NCBI GenBank assembly: GCA_903936705.1
Contig: CAIZWN010000015.1
Span: 62,001-126,000, forward strand
Direction of reading: 5' to 3'
Length of the DNA: 64,000 nt
Origin: an uncultured Myxococcales bacterium
GTDB taxonomy: Bacteria > Myxococcota_A > UBA9042 > DTJE01
Under the pieces are notes generated by a model, which ran no database searches, had not been told where the DNA came from, and was given only the letters and a program-made list of their open reading frames with translations. The position numbers and the translations under genes are program-made. Shown piece after piece: positions 10,040-19,728 of the stretch (its first letter is position 1; each line of letters begins with the position of its first letter).

Positions 10040-11293
10040 CTATTGAACGCTGATTCCAGGACAAGGGAACGCAGCCGTGAACTCACAGACATCAGATGAG
10101 ATTCGGTCCAGCGTTTCGGTGTCGTTGACGGCATCGGCCACGCGTCCGAACCAGCCGGCGATCCTTGCCATCTCGGCCTCGTTCATGCCTCGGGAGGTCA
10201 CGGCGGCCGTACCCAGGCGCAGGCCGCTGGGGTCGAAAGGCTTGCGCGGGTCATCAGGAACCGTGTTGTAGTTGCACTCCAGTCCGGCACGATCCAGCGC
10301 CTGGGCGAAAGCCTTGCCAGTCATGCCTCGAGGCGTAACGTCCATCAGGATCAAGTGGTTATCGGTGCCGCCGCTGACAAGTTTGAAGCCCTCGGCCGCA
10401 AGACCGTCTGCCAAGGCACGTGCATTCCTGACGATCTGGTGGGCATAGTTACCAAAGGCTTGCGTCGAAGCCTCCTTCAGCGCAACCGCGATGCCGGCCG
10501 TCGTGTGGTTGTGTGGACCGCCCTGAAGGCCGGGAAAGACAGCCTTGTCGATGTCCTTCGCCATGCTGGCCTGGCACAGCAGCATTGCTCCGCGAGGCCC
10601 GCGCAACGTCTTGTGAGTCGTGGTCGAGACGACGTGGGCATGGGGCACCGGGCTGGGGTGAGCTCCACCGGCGACCAGCCCCGCTATATGCGCCATGTCA
10701 ACCAGCAGGGTTGCCCCCACCTCGTCGGCGATTGCCCTGAAGGCTGCGAAATCGATGATGCGGGGGTAGGCCGTCGCCCCTGCGATCAGCAACTTGGGCC
10801 TCTCGGCCAGCGCCAGCGCGCGCACCGCATCCATGTCGATGCGGCCGGTGGTGCCGTCTACGCCGTACTGCACGCTGCGAAAGAACGCGCCGGTGATGCT
10901 GACCTTCCATCCGTGCGTCAGGTGACCGCCCGAGGGCAGCGCCATGCCCATCACCGTATCGCCCGGCTTCAGCGTCGCGAAGTACACGGCCAGGTTCGCC
11001 GGGCTGCCGGAGTAGGGCTGAACGTTCGCGTGGTCCGCCCCGAACAGCGCCTTGGCGCGCTCGATGGCAAGCGTCTCCAGAGGGTCCACACACTGCTGGC
11101 CCTCGTAGTAGCGCTTGCCGGCGTAGCCTTCCGAATACTTGTTCGTGAACACGCTTCCCGTTGCCTGCAGCACGGCCCTGGATACGTAGTTTTCCGAGGC
11201 GATCAGGCGGATCTTCCGGAACTCGCGCCGTTCCTCGGCCTGGACCAGGCCGGCCACCTCGGGGTCGCCTTCCAACAGCGTCATCTCGGACAT
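10040..11293 (-). CDS. glyA: Serine hydroxymethyltransferase
   Basis: PLP enzyme of 417 residues that interconverts serine and glycine, loading 5,10-methylene-tetrahydrofolate. The N-terminal block [11 protein letters not shown], the substrate-loop sequence [17 protein letters not shown] and the PLP-lysine motif [13 protein letters not shown] are all intact. Length is normal for bacteria. Several ATGs are close together; ATG 11293 has GGAGG at eight bases, so I prefer it over 11299 and 11308. It lies 58 bp after thiC on the same strand. Confidence 0.97.
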   Translation of the reverse strand: MSEMTLLEGDPEVAGLVQAEERREFRKIRLIASENYVSRAVLQATGSVFTNKYSEGYAGKRYYEGQQCVDPLETLAIERAKALFGADHANVQPYSGSPANLAVYFATLKPGDTVMGMALPSGGHLTHGWKVSITGAFFRSVQYGVDGTTGRIDMDAVRALALAERPKLLIAGATAYPRIIDFAAFRAIADEVGATLLVDMAHIAGLVAGGAHPSPVPHAHVVSTTTHKTLRGPRGAMLLCQASMAKDIDKAVFPGLQGGPHNHTTAGIAVALKEASTQAFGNYAHQIVRNARALADGLAAEGFKLVSGGTDNHLILMDVTPRGMTGKAFAQALDRAGLECNYNTVPDDPRKPFDPSGLRLGTAAVTSRGMNEAEMARIAGWFGRVADAVNDTETLDRISSDVCEFTAAFPCPGISVQ

Positions 11294-11351
11294 TTGCATC
11301 ACCTCCATTCAAGAAGCGCCAGGAACCGGCGTTACAAGCCTCGACCGCCGG

Positions 11352-12665
11352 CTATTTGATGCCAGCTTCCGGACGCAGGACCGGCGCAGCGTTCCTCATG
11401 GCACAGAATTTGGGGCCACACATCGAACAGTACGGGCTTTCCCGATGTTCAGGACCGGGAAGCGTCAAGTCGTGGTACTCGCGGGCACGGTCCGGGTCCA
11501 GCGCAAGGGCGAACTGTCCCTCCCAGTCGAACCCGTATCGGGCACGAGCCATGGCGTCGTCACGGTCCCGCGCGCCGGGGTGCCCGCGAGCCACGTCCGC
11601 AGCATGCGCCGCAATCTTGAACGCGATGACGCCTGCCCGTACATCCTCAACATCAGGGAGACCAAGGTGTTCCTTGGGCGTCACGTAGCACAAAAAATCG
11701 GCGCCAGCGACGGCAGCCATGGTTGCACCAATGGCACCGGAGATGTGGTCGTACCCGGCGGCGATGTCCGTGACCAACGGGCCAAGGACATAGAACGGCG
11801 CACCCGAACAAACCGTCTTCTGGCGCAGAATGTTGTCGGCGATCTGATTGAACGGGACATGCCCCGGACCCTCGATCATCACCTGCACGTCCCGCGCCCA
11901 AGAGCGGCGAGCCAGGTCACCCAACGTGGACAGTTCCGCAAACTGCGCCGCGTCCGAGGCGTCGGCAAGACAGCCGGGCCGAAGCCCGTCGCCAAGGCTG
12001 AGGGTGATGTCATGCCTGGCGGCGATGTCCAGCACCCGGTCGAAATACTCGAAGTAGGGATTCTCGCGCTGGTTCCGGTCCATCCAGCGGGCAATAAGCG
12101 CCCCGCCACGGCTGACGATGCCGATCGAACGCTTGCGAGCCAGCGGAAGGTGCGCGCGAAGAGTGCCGGCGTGAATCGTCATGAAATCCACGCCCTGCTG
12201 CGCCTGAAGTTCAACCACGTCAAAAAAGGCATCTACGGGCAGGTCGGCAAAATCCTCGACCGCCTCGGCAGCCTGGTAGATGGGCACCGTGCCAACGGGG
12301 GCCGAACACGCGTGAAGCACCGCGCCCCGAACATCATCGACATCGGGCCCTGTCGAGAGATCCATCACGGCATCGGCGCCGTACTTTAATGCCACGCGAA
12401 CCTTGTCCAGTTCATCCGCCAGGCACGAGGTCGATGTCGAACGCCCCAGATTCACGTTCACCTTGACGGTCAGGCCGGCTCCGATGCCGACCGGGTGCAG
12501 AGACAGGTGCGCCGGATTCGCTGGAATCACCACCTTTCCCGAAGCTATCGAGTCCATTACGACGCCAGGGTCCAGCCCCTCGTCACGGGCAACGACCTCC
12601 ATCTGAGGGGTCACGATGCCCTTTCGAGCCATGGCGAGCTGCGTCGAAATCCGGTTCACGTCCAC
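11352..12665 (-). CDS. thiC: Phosphomethylpyrimidine synthase (radical SAM, thiamine pathway)
   Basis: ThiC rearranges 5-aminoimidazole ribotide to the hydroxymethylpyrimidine phosphate of thiamine. The 437-residue length fits the short (non-Enterobacterial) form. The C-terminal CSMCGPKFC supplies the CX2CX4C ligands of the [4Fe-4S] cluster. Other family blocks are [16 protein letters not shown] and [14 protein letters not shown] 12665 is chosen because GGAGG lies six bases before it; upstream codons in frame lack a ribosome site. No other thiamine gene is nearby, and no TPP riboswitch could be recognised in the 260-bp leader region. Confidence 0.96.
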   Translation of the reverse strand: MDVNRISTQLAMARKGIVTPQMEVVARDEGLDPGVVMDSIASGKVVIPANPAHLSLHPVGIGAGLTVKVNVNLGRSTSTSCLADELDKVRVALKYGADAVMDLSTGPDVDDVRGAVLHACSAPVGTVPIYQAAEAVEDFADLPVDAFFDVVELQAQQGVDFMTIHAGTLRAHLPLARKRSIGIVSRGGALIARWMDRNQRENPYFEYFDRVLDIAARHDITLSLGDGLRPGCLADASDAAQFAELSTLGDLARRSWARDVQVMIEGPGHVPFNQIADNILRQKTVCSGAPFYVLGPLVTDIAAGYDHISGAIGATMAAVAGADFLCYVTPKEHLGLPDVEDVRAGVIAFKIAAHAADVARGHPGARDRDDAMARARYGFDWEGQFALALDPDRAREYHDLTLPGPEHRESPYCSMCGPKFCAMRNAAPVLRPEAGIK

Positions 12666-12711
12666 CAGGAACCTCCAAAGTCCGGCGCGTCCCCGACGGG
12701 CGCGCCCAGGC

Positions 12712-12740
12712 AATCTAGCGCCATTTCCCTGGACGGGCAA
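12712..12740 (-). promoter_or_regulatory. Possible thiC promoter
   Basis: Minus-strand TTGCCC (12740-12735), 17-bp spacer, TAGATT (12717-12712), giving a leader of about 40 nt. Both boxes match consensus at four of six positions. A GC-rich palindrome (GGGCGCGCCC) lies between it and the gene. Confidence 0.35.
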
Positions 12741-12807
12741 GGAAGGTTCCGTTCCCCTTTGCGAACATGCCGACCATGAGGCGCGACGTCGTACGCAACA
12801 CGGTAGG

Positions 12808-12835
12808 TTGACCCCGGACGCAGGATCTGGATACT
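12808..12835 (+). promoter_or_regulatory. Predicted promoter of the ABC-F gene
   Basis: TTGACC (12808-12813), 16-bp spacer, GATACT (12830-12835), about 90 bp before the chosen start at 12929. It lies in the divergent thiC/ABC-F intergenic region. Confidence 0.45.
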
Positions 12836-12928
12836 CGCCCCGCGATTGGCTTTATTGGCGTCTGCTGTCCGGACGCCAGCCCCGCAATGCAGCCGCGAGT
12901 GCAGGAGATCCTTGCTGGAGGCCGACTA

Positions 12929-14854
12929 GTGGTTCAGTTGAAGGACGTCGTCAAGGAGTTCGGCGACCGCCGGATTTTCGACCGGATAAACTGGCGAGTG
13001 GGGCCCGGCGAACGAGTCGGCCTGACGGGCGAGAACGGCGCTGGCAAGACCACGCTGTTGCGAATGCTGGCCGGCGAGGTCGAGGCTGATGCCGGTGGAA
13101 TCCAGTTCGCACGTGGCACCACCTTTGGATACCTTCCCCAGGACGGCCTCGAGCACCGCGGACGTTCGCTGTTCCAGGAGGTTCGATCGGGGCCGGCAAC
13201 GCTTATTGCCTTGGAGACCGAACTGGCGCGTCTGGAGGCCGAGGTCGAGCACGGTGCCGATCACGACACCCTGGTCCGCTGCGAAGAGGTCCGTGAATCG
13301 TTCAGGATGCAGGGGGGATTGACGCTCGACGCCGAGACGGGCCGGGTGCTGCGCGGCCTGGGGTTCCCGACCTCGGATTATGACCGGCCTTGCGAGGAAT
13401 TTTCGGGCGGTTGGCAGATGCGCATCGCTCTGGCGCGCCTGCTGGTGCAAAAACCCAACCTGCTGCTGCTGGACGAGCCCACGAACCACCTGGACCTGCC
13501 GGCTCGCGACTGGCTGGAATCCTACCTGAAGACAAGTCAGCACTCCGTGGTCCTGGTCAGCCACGATCGGTGGTTCCTGGAGAACGTCGTCGGGGCAATC
13601 GTCGAAATCTGGAATGGCGGCCTGACCGAGTACCCGGGTTCGTACAGTCGGTACGAGGCGGAAAGAGATCGCCGCGTGGCCGCCCTGCTGGATGCAAAAA
13701 CACGCCAGGACGAGGAGATCGCTCGCGTCCAGGCCTTCATCAACCGCTTCCGGTACCAGGCGAACAAGGCGTCGCAAGTCCAAAGCCGGATCAAGCAGTT
13801 GGAGAAGGTCGAACGGATCCAGGTGCCACCCGCACGCAAGCAGATCCTGTTCCGCTTTCCGGACCCGCCCCCATGCGGGCAACCGGCGCTGCGCCTGGAG
13901 GGTGTCGAGCACGGCTACGGCGCGCTGTCGGTCTTCGCGGGGGTCGATTTCATCGCGGAACGGGGCGAACGCGTGGCACTGGTCGGGCCGAACGGGGCTG
14001 GCAAGTCCACGTTGATGCGGGTGTTGTCCGGGGCCGAGGCGCCACGGTCCGGCGGGCGGTTCGAGGGCAACGGCCTGCGGATCGCCTATTTCGCCCAGGA
14101 TCAGGCCAAGGTTCTTGATCCTGGCCGCACCGTTCTGGAGGAAATTCTGGCGGCAGCCCCGATGGAGATGGCACCACGGGTCCGCGACATCCTGGGGGCG
14201 TTCCTGTTTTCGGGGGACGACGCCCACAAGTCGGTGTCCGTGCTGTCGGGTGGCGAGCGCAACCGCCTGGCCCTTGCGATTCTCCTGCTGCGCCCGGCCA
14301 GCCTGCTGCTGCTGGACGAGCCCACAAACCACCTGGACCTGAAGTCCAAGGACGTGCTGCTGCAATCGTTGCAGCGGTACTCTGGCACGATCGTATTCGT
14401 TTCGCACGACCGCCACTTCGTCGATCACCTTGCCACTCGGGTCCTGGAAATCGGCAACGGCGAGGTGGTTTCCTGGCCGGGGAACTACGAGGCTTTCCTC
14501 CAGGCCAAGGCCCGTGTCGGCGACGCAGGCCACCAGGAACTGCGCGTGGAACACCGGCAGGCACCCGTGTCGGCAGCTTTGACGGGAACGGCAGACCGGA
14601 AGCAGGCTTACGAGGATCGGAAGGAAGCCCAGAAAGCCCAGCTTCGCAGGGAGCGCCGGCTGACCGAAGCCCAGGGCCGGATAGAGATCGTCGAGGGACA
14701 GCTTAGGGAAGTCGAAACGGCCATGGCCGATCCGGCCTTATACCAGGACGCTGCACTATGGCGTGAGGCCAGCGAACGGCATACGGCCCTGGAGGCCGAC
14801 GTCGCGAAGGCATGGGCAGCCTGGGAGGCGATTGATGCCGAAACGTGCCTGTAG
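12929..14854 (+). CDS. ABC-F family ATPase (Uup/YdiF type)
   Basis: A 641-residue soluble protein with two ABC ATPase domains and no membrane segment, as in ABC-F factors that act on the ribosome. Domain 1 has Walker A GENGAGKTT (residues 34-42), signature FSGGW and Walker B LLLLDEPTNHLDL. Domain 2 has GPNGAGKST, LSGGERNRLAL and LLLLDEPTNHLDL. The linker between them is the expected basic P-site tRNA-interaction motif region (about residues 245-300). The C-terminal 100 residues are charged and predicted coiled coil, as in Uup. GTG 12929 is preceded by GGAGG at seven bases; an in-frame ATG at 12887 has no such site. Role: probably relieving stalled ribosomes or helping assembly. Antibiotic protection is possible but not indicated. 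Confidence 0.9.
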   Translation: MVQLKDVVKEFGDRRIFDRINWRVGPGERVGLTGENGAGKTTLLRMLAGEVEADAGGIQFARGTTFGYLPQDGLEHRGRSLFQEVRSGPATLIALETELARLEAEVEHGADHDTLVRCEEVRESFRMQGGLTLDAETGRVLRGLGFPTSDYDRPCEEFSGGWQMRIALARLLVQKPNLLLLDEPTNHLDLPARDWLESYLKTSQHSVVLVSHDRWFLENVVGAIVEIWNGGLTEYPGSYSRYEAERDRRVAALLDAKTRQDEEIARVQAFINRFRYQANKASQVQSRIKQLEKVERIQVPPARKQILFRFPDPPPCGQPALRLEGVEHGYGALSVFAGVDFIAERGERVALVGPNGAGKSTLMRVLSGAEAPRSGGRFEGNGLRIAYFAQDQAKVLDPGRTVLEEILAAAPMEMAPRVRDILGAFLFSGDDAHKSVSVLSGGERNRLALAILLLRPASLLLLDEPTNHLDLKSKDVLLQSLQRYSGTIVFVSHDRHFVDHLATRVLEIGNGEVVSWPGNYEAFLQAKARVGDAGHQELRVEHRQAPVSAALTGTADRKQAYEDRKEAQKAQLRRERRLTEAQGRIEIVEGQLREVETAMADPALYQDAALWREASERHTALEADVAKAWAAWEAIDAETCL

Positions 14855-15018
14855 ACGAGGGCACCAGACCGGCGGATCCTGCACGCTGGACGATTCTGGC
14901 GAACAAGGTGTTTGCTCCCACGTCAGGCGTCGCTCAACCTCACGACGACGGCCACTGCCGGCTTGTTCCTTGCGAATTCCGGTTCCATGCCGATGCATCC
15001 CGCGCTAGGATCTGCTGC

Positions 15019-15714
15019 ATGAGAATTGTTGAGACATTTCGTTCGATCCAGGGCGAAGGTACTTGGGCCGGATGCCCGTGCATCTTTGTGCGCCTGGGTG
15101 GATGCAACCTGCGATGCGCGTGGTGCGACACACCTTACGCACAGGGCGACGACGGCACCGAACAGACCGTGGCACAGGTGGTTGAATCGGCACTGGCGCT
15201 GGGGTCCGGGCCGGTCTGCGTCACGGGCGGAGAACCCCTGGTTCAGGCATCGACTCCAGACCTCGTAAGAGCCCTGATAGCTGCGGGACGAAACGTGCAG
15301 GTGATGACAAACGGCACGATACCGCTGACCAGCCTTCCGCGCGAGGCAACCCTGGTTGTCGATGTGAAGACACCGTGGTCGGGCGAGTCATCCGAAATGC
15401 AGGGTGCAGGAGGGCGGGCGCCGGACCGGTTCGACCTGCCACAACCACGCGACTTCCATCGTGACAACCTGGCATGGCTGTCCAGACGCGACGAGGTGAA
15501 ATTCGTGGTGCGCGACCGTCGCGAATTCGAGTGGGCCGCTTTGTGGGCCGAGAAGCATGGTCTTTTTGACCGCGTAGGAGCGGTGCTGGTCGGCGCGGCC
15601 TGGGGTGAACTGGAGACTGGCGTACTGGCCGACTGGATCCTGGAATCACGCCTGCCGTTGCGACTGAACCTTCAATGGCACAAGCTGCTTTGGGGAGGCG
15701 GGACTCGACGCTGA
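15019..15714 (+). CDS. queE: 7-carboxy-7-deazaguanine synthase
   Basis: Radical SAM enzyme of 231 residues that makes the 7-deazaguanine core for queuosine. The cluster motif CNLRCAWC (CX3CX2C) lies near residue 31, preceded by FRSIQGEGTWAG, which is diagnostic of QueE. GGEPL follows as the SAM-contacting GGE motif. I start at ATG 15019; the frame is open further upstream but that stretch does not resemble the family. No queC, queD or queF is in the window. It follows the ABC-F gene by 164 bp. Confidence 0.93.
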   Translation: MRIVETFRSIQGEGTWAGCPCIFVRLGGCNLRCAWCDTPYAQGDDGTEQTVAQVVESALALGSGPVCVTGGEPLVQASTPDLVRALIAAGRNVQVMTNGTIPLTSLPREATLVVDVKTPWSGESSEMQGAGGRAPDRFDLPQPRDFHRDNLAWLSRRDEVKFVVRDRREFEWAALWAEKHGLFDRVGAVLVGAAWGELETGVLADWILESRLPLRLNLQWHKLLWGGGTRR

Positions 15715-15755
15715 AGGCGCGACTGCCGAGTGCAGACCCGACGGCCTGACCTGGC

Positions 15756-16409
15756 CTACTCCTTGCCTGACCAGCCCAACGACCTGAGCGTCTCGTCAGA
15801 CAGGCTGCCACGAACGCCACCGCGGCCGGGAACCAGTGCCTGCACGTAGCGGGCGATAAGGTCCGCCTCGAGGTTCACCTCGTCACCAGGCCGCGCCTCG
15901 ACCAGCGTCGTTGCACCCAGAGTATGCGGAATGATCATGACCGTGAATTCGGCCCCGCGAACCTCGTTGACGGTCAGGCTGATGCCATCGATCGAAACCG
16001 AACCCTTGGCCACCAGGAAGGGCAGCAGGGCGTCCGGTGCAGTGACGGTAACCTCGCGGGCCTCACCGGACGGCGAGATGTGACGTATCCGCCCGACACC
16101 GTCCACATGGCCGGACACGATGTGGCCGCCCAGCCGACCGCCCAACTGCAGGGCACGCTCGAGGTTGACTCGATTCCCGGCCCTGGCCTTACCCAGCGTC
16201 GTGCGCAAGACCGTCTCGGACGATGCAAATACCGTAAAGCCGCCGGCAATAACGCGTTCGACGGTCAGGCATGGACCAGAAACGGCAACGCTCTCGCCTA
16301 TCGACAGCGGCTCGCCAGATAGCTTCGCCTCCAGCGAAATGGACATCCCACCACGCTCGCGCCGCAAGTCCTTTACTACCCCGATGACCTCGATGATGCC
16401 TGTGAACAT
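15756..16409 (-). CDS. ribE: Riboflavin synthase, alpha subunit
   Basis: The 217-residue enzyme dismutates two 6,7-dimethyl-8-ribityllumazines to riboflavin. It begins with the signature MFTGIIE. It has the internal duplication typical of the family: two lumazine-binding barrels with GxxxxVxGxCLTV near residue 45 and SVSIDGISLTVNEV near residue 145, plus GGHIVSGHVDG. It is the last gene of the yceD-rpmF-rpiB-nrdR-ribD-ribE transcript, 75 bp after ribD. The lumazine synthase and ribBA genes are not in the window. Confidence 0.96.
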   Translation of the reverse strand: MFTGIIEVIGVVKDLRRERGGMSISLEAKLSGEPLSIGESVAVSGPCLTVERVIAGGFTVFASSETVLRTTLGKARAGNRVNLERALQLGGRLGGHIVSGHVDGVGRIRHISPSGEAREVTVTAPDALLPFLVAKGSVSIDGISLTVNEVRGAEFTVMIIPHTLGATTLVEARPGDEVNLEADLIARYVQALVPGRGGVRGSLSDETLRSLGWSGKE

Positions 16410-16484
16410 CCGCGTCGCGACCTCGAACGAGCCAGGGGGGAATGGTATCAGCGCCTCAGGGCATTGGAAATCGGGACGAACAAT

Positions 16485-17594
16485 TCATGTCAAGACCGGA
16501 GTATCGGGCGCCAGATCGATGCGAACGTCCGGCCCGACGCTGCGAATGCTCTTAACGCAAAAGGACCTGGCAGCAGCCAGATCCCGAAGTCCCAGATCCC
16601 CGACAAGCGGCAGGGCCATCGGGTCGCCAAGCAACCTGGGAGCCACGAACAGGACCAGACGATCAACAAGGTCGTTGCGCAGAAGGGTCGCGGCCAGGGT
16701 CGGCCCACCCTCGACAAGAAGACTCCCGATCGAACGTCGGCCAAGTTCGGTTAGCAGGGCCTCGATGTCGATTCCCCCGTCCAACGCCGGCAGCTTGGCT
16801 ATCTGGACCTTTTGGCCTGCCAGAGCCTGGACCCTCGACTCGTCGGCTGCGTCCGTCGTCGCCACCAGCACCGGAGACTGAAGGGCGGTTGCCACCAGGC
16901 GCGACGACAGCGATAGGCTAGCCACCTCGTCAACAACCACTCGCAAAGGCTTGCGTCTTGAACGGAACAGGACCGGCAGCAGCAAGGGGTCATCCCTGCT
17001 TGCGGTGCCCGCACCCACCATCACCGCATCGGCGTGTGCTCGCATGCGATGAACCTCGCGACGACTTTCCACGGAGGTGATCCAGTGCGAGCCGCCATCG
17101 CGATCGGCTGTCCGACCGTCCAGGGTCATCGCCATCTTCAACGTCACAAGGGGACGCCCGGTGCTGATCCACTTCAGGAAAGCGGCGTTCAATTCCCGGG
17201 CCTCTGCTTCCAGAAGACCCACTTCGACCACGACACCTGCTGCGCGCAATGCTGCAACACCCTTGCCAGCCACCAGCGGATTGGGATCGACATGGGCCAC
17301 CACGACGCGCCGAATGCCGGCCGCAATCACGGCACGAGTGCAGGGCGGAGTGCGTCCAAAATGGCAACAAGGTTCGAGGTTTACGAAAAGATCGGCGCCG
17401 CGCGCGTCATCGCCAGCCTGCCGCAAGGCGTCAACCTCGGCATGCTCGCGTCCCACCGCGCGATGCCATCCCTGGGCCACGATCCTGCCGTCACGGACGA
17501 TCACCGCCCCGACCAGCGGATTCGGACTGACGCACCCCACCCCACGCGCGGCCAGGCGCAAGGCCCTCCGCATAAAGAGGCGATCGGCGATCAT
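16485..17594 (-). CDS. ribD: Bifunctional riboflavin deaminase/reductase
   Basis: Two-domain enzyme of 369 residues catalysing the second and third steps of riboflavin synthesis. The N-terminal deaminase has zinc ligands in HAEVDALRQAG and CCHFGRTPPC (residues about 50-85). The C-terminal half is the NADPH-dependent reductase (RPLVTLKMAMTLDGRTA, then LLVEGGPTLAATLL). The ATG at 17594 overlaps the nrdR stop as ATGA, implying translational coupling. Confidence 0.96.
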   Translation of the reverse strand: MIADRLFMRRALRLAARGVGCVSPNPLVGAVIVRDGRIVAQGWHRAVGREHAEVDALRQAGDDARGADLFVNLEPCCHFGRTPPCTRAVIAAGIRRVVVAHVDPNPLVAGKGVAALRAAGVVVEVGLLEAEARELNAAFLKWISTGRPLVTLKMAMTLDGRTADRDGGSHWITSVESRREVHRMRAHADAVMVGAGTASRDDPLLLPVLFRSRRKPLRVVVDEVASLSLSSRLVATALQSPVLVATTDAADESRVQALAGQKVQIAKLPALDGGIDIEALLTELGRRSIGSLLVEGGPTLAATLLRNDLVDRLVLFVAPRLLGDPMALPLVGDLGLRDLAAARSFCVKSIRSVGPDVRIDLAPDTPVLT

Positions 17595-18097
17595 CCGGCG
17601 TCCCCCGGGGCTGGGACCTTGGACTTGGCCTTGCGGGCACGGGTCCCGGGACGCAGCAACGCCCGGATCTCCTCCTCGAAGGCCGTAATGTCCGTGAACT
17701 GGCGATACACGCTTGCAAACCGGACGTAGGCTACCGGGTCACGTTCGCGCAGGAAAGCCATCACCTGTTCGCCAACCCAGCCGCTCTCGACCTCGGTAAG
17801 CATCTGGTCCTGTATGCCCTGCAGCAGACGATCAACGAAGGCGTCAAGGTCTCGCTGGGACACCGGACGCTTCTCGCATGCCCGAACCAGGCCTTCCAGT
17901 ACCTTGCTGCGCTTGAATTCCTCGCGCCGCCCGTCCTTCTTGATTATCCGCGGAACGAACTCCTCGGGGCGTTCGTACGTTGTGAACCTGCGTCGGCAAC
18001 CCTCGCACTCGCGCCTGCGACGGATTGACCCGCCTTCGCCGACTTCCCTGGAATCGACCACCCGGCTATCAGAATTGCCGCAAATCGGACACCTCAT
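17591..18097 (-). CDS. nrdR: Transcriptional repressor NrdR
   Basis: The 168-residue repressor of ribonucleotide reductase genes has an N-terminal zinc ribbon (MRCPICGNSDSRVVDSR ... CEGCRRRFTTYE) and an ATP-cone domain (FVPRIIKKDGRREEFKRSK). It senses dATP/ATP. The start overlaps the rpiB stop as ATGA and its 3' end overlaps ribD. A Lys/Arg-rich tail of about 20 residues extends past the usual end. The nrdR-ribD neighbourhood is common in bacteria. Confidence 0.97.
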   Translation of the reverse strand: MRCPICGNSDSRVVDSREVGEGGSIRRRRECEGCRRRFTTYERPEEFVPRIIKKDGRREEFKRSKVLEGLVRACEKRPVSQRDLDAFVDRLLQGIQDQMLTEVESGWVGEQVMAFLRERDPVAYVRFASVYRQFTDITAFEEEIRALLRPGTRARKAKSKVPAPGDAG

Positions 18098-18543
18098 GAC
18101 GCACTTCCCTTTTCGAGGGCTGCAATCTTGTCCAGACGACGCTGGTGGCGCGGATCAAAGGATTCGACCAGAAAGGCGTCGATGCACTCCATGGCCACCG
18201 TCGAGGCCAGCAATCGCGCCCCCATGCACAGGACGTTGGCATCGTTGTGCTGCCGAGCCAGGCGTGCGGTGGTCACATCGTGCACCACGGCGGCACGCAC
18301 ACCCACGACCTTGTTGGCGGCAATTGACATGCCGATCCCGGTGCCGCAAACCAGCAGGCCCAGTTTCAGCGCGCCGCTGGCAACGCCCTTGGCGACTTGG
18401 CCGGCGTAGTCCGGATAATCGACGGAGATTGCGGGGTCCGATGTGCCGAAGTCGACGACCTCGTGGCCCGTCGCGGCAAGATGCGCTGCAAGCAGGGCCT
18501 TCAGCGCGCACCCGGCGTGGTCCGCACCCAGCCCGATCCTCAT
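18094..18543 (-). CDS. rpiB: Ribose-5-phosphate isomerase B
   Basis: The 149-residue isomerase interconverts ribose-5-phosphate and ribulose-5-phosphate, which feeds riboflavin and nucleotide synthesis. GLGADHAGCALK at the N-terminus and GLLVCGTGIGMSIAANK (active-site Cys) in the middle are diagnostic. ATG 18543 is preceded within 5 bp by the rpmF stop. LacA/B-type isomerases are related but would not be expected in this context. Confidence 0.95.
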   Translation of the reverse strand: MRIGLGADHAGCALKALLAAHLAATGHEVVDFGTSDPAISVDYPDYAGQVAKGVASGALKLGLLVCGTGIGMSIAANKVVGVRAAVVHDVTTARLARQHNDANVLCMGARLLASTVAMECIDAFLVESFDPRHQRRLDKIAALEKGSAS

Positions 18544-18547
18544 GGGA

Positions 18548-18739
18548 TCACGCTCCGGTAGGCTCGGGAGCCACAACGATGCGGTCCTTGTAGAAGCCGC
18601 ACTTCGGGCAGGCCCGATGCTGCAACCGCGGCTCGCCACATCGCGAACACGAGCCGATCGTCTTCAGCTCGACCTTGTCGTGGTTCGCCCGCCTTGAAGC
18701 GCAGCGCGCCTTTGACATCTTTTTCTTTGGGACCGCCAT
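18548..18739 (-). CDS. rpmF: Ribosomal protein bL32
   Basis: 63-residue large-subunit protein with the family start MAVPKKKMSKAR and a zinc-binding CxxC...CxxC pair (CSRCGEPRLQHRACPKC). It follows the yceD-like gene by 10 bp, the usual order. Confidence 0.97.
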   Translation of the reverse strand: MAVPKKKMSKARCASRRANHDKVELKTIGSCSRCGEPRLQHRACPKCGFYKDRIVVAPEPTGA

Positions 18740-18749
18740 GGATTCCTCC

Positions 18750-19238
18750 CTAGATCTTCAATTCCTTCAGACGAGCCCACCGCGGGTCCACGACATCGGA
18801 CGCGCAGGCACAAGGGCCTTCGTTCAGGTTCGTGCCGCATTGCTGGCAGATGCCGCGACAGTTCTCGGAACACTTCGGCGCAACAGGCAGCGCCAGCACG
18901 ATTTCCTCGGACGCCAGCGGTTCCAGATCGACCGTGTCGCCATCGTAATAGGTCACTTCAAGGTCATCGTCCTCGCCAATCTCGCCCGGAACACTGGTCG
19001 CCCGTGCCGCGACCTCGACAAAGACGTGCGTGAACGAGTGGTCAATCTGCAGCGACGCCTCCTCGGCACATCGGCTGCAGACAAAGCCAAGGCCACCGGC
19101 AATCTGCCCCCGGACAATCACCGTATGACCGGCCCTATTCAATGCAAACGACGCCTTGACCACATCGTCGCGACCGAAGTACTGCGGCCCGACCAGCGGC
19201 TCGACCCACGAGCGCGGAAGGTCATGAGACACCTCCAT
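18750..19238 (-). CDS. YceD/DUF177 family protein
   Basis: 162-residue protein of the DUF177 family, which is regularly encoded upstream of rpmF and linked to 23S rRNA processing or large-subunit assembly. The CSRCAEE motif near residue 55 and a later Cys cluster (CSENCRGICQQCGTNLNEGPC) match the family. The frame is open to 19403, but a good promoter lies at 19338-19366, so the upstream codons would be untranscribed. ATG 19238 also gives the normal length. Confidence 0.88.
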   Translation of the reverse strand: MEVSHDLPRSWVEPLVGPQYFGRDDVVKASFALNRAGHTVIVRGQIAGGLGFVCSRCAEEASLQIDHSFTHVFVEVAARATSVPGEIGEDDDLEVTYYDGDTVDLEPLASEEIVLALPVAPKCSENCRGICQQCGTNLNEGPCACASDVVDPRWARLKELKI

Positions 19239-19337
19239 TCCGCTCTCTGGAATCTCCTCGACGCCGAAACGCAGCACGGGTGCCTCCGGGGCATTGGACC
19301 AGGGCGCGCAAGGCACCCCGGCCTTTTGGAGCGTCGG

Positions 19338-19366
19338 AATGTACTCGACAAGATGGCTGAAGTCAA
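19338..19366 (-). promoter_or_regulatory. Predicted promoter of the yceD-rpmF-rpiB-nrdR-ribD-ribE operon
   Basis: Minus-strand TTGACT (19366-19361), 17-bp spacer, TACATT (19343-19338). It would yield a leader of about 90 nt. It sits back to back with the rpsP promoter region. Confidence 0.55.
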
Positions 19367-19397
19367 GCGTCCCAAAGGCCCTTTGGAACGAAACCAC

Positions 19398-19425
19398 TTG
19401 CAAAGTCAGAATGTCGTGCTACCCT
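19398..19425 (+). promoter_or_regulatory. Possible rpsP operon promoter
   Basis: TTGCAA (19398-19403), 16-bp spacer and TACCCT (19420-19425), the latter preceded by TG as in extended -10 elements. It lies about 45 bp before rpsP. The match is modest. Confidence 0.35.
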
Positions 19426-19469
19426 ACGGCGGTTTCTGTGTCCCGACGGGACGGCAAAGGAGAAATCTG

Positions 19470-19721
19470 ATGGTCAAGTTGAGGTTGGCAAGGTTCGGGG
19501 CGAAAAAGCGTCCGTTCTACCGTATCGTAGCCATGGACTCGTGTGGCAAGCGTGACGGTCGTTATCTTGAGCAGTTGGGGACCTACGACCCGCTGCCAAA
19601 TCCCTCGGTAATCAAGCTGGTCACCGACAGGTTGGGGTACTGGCTGTCGGTAGGGGCCCAGCCCACCGAGTCGGTGGCACAACTGCTGAAGACGGCAGGG
19701 TACGTCCCGACCGTTAAGTGA
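19470..19721 (+). CDS. rpsP: Ribosomal protein bS16
   Basis: 83-residue small-subunit protein; [20 protein letters not shown] is the family N-terminus. The ribosome site AAAGGAG is seven bases before ATG 19470. It is the first gene of the translation operon. Confidence 0.97.
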   Translation: MVKLRLARFGAKKRPFYRIVAMDSCGKRDGRYLEQLGTYDPLPNPSVIKLVTDRLGYWLSVGAQPTESVAQLLKTAGYVPTVK

Positions 19722-19728
19722 GGACCCG

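Noticed and set aside
12666-12928. TPP riboswitch upstream of thiC
   Set aside because: Searched the minus-strand leader by eye for the CUGAGA and ACCUGAUCUGG-type conserved blocks; neither is present.
19239-19403. Longer N-terminus for the YceD-like protein
   Set aside because: The frame is open, but the operon promoter at 19338-19366 lies inside it and the added residues do not resemble the family.
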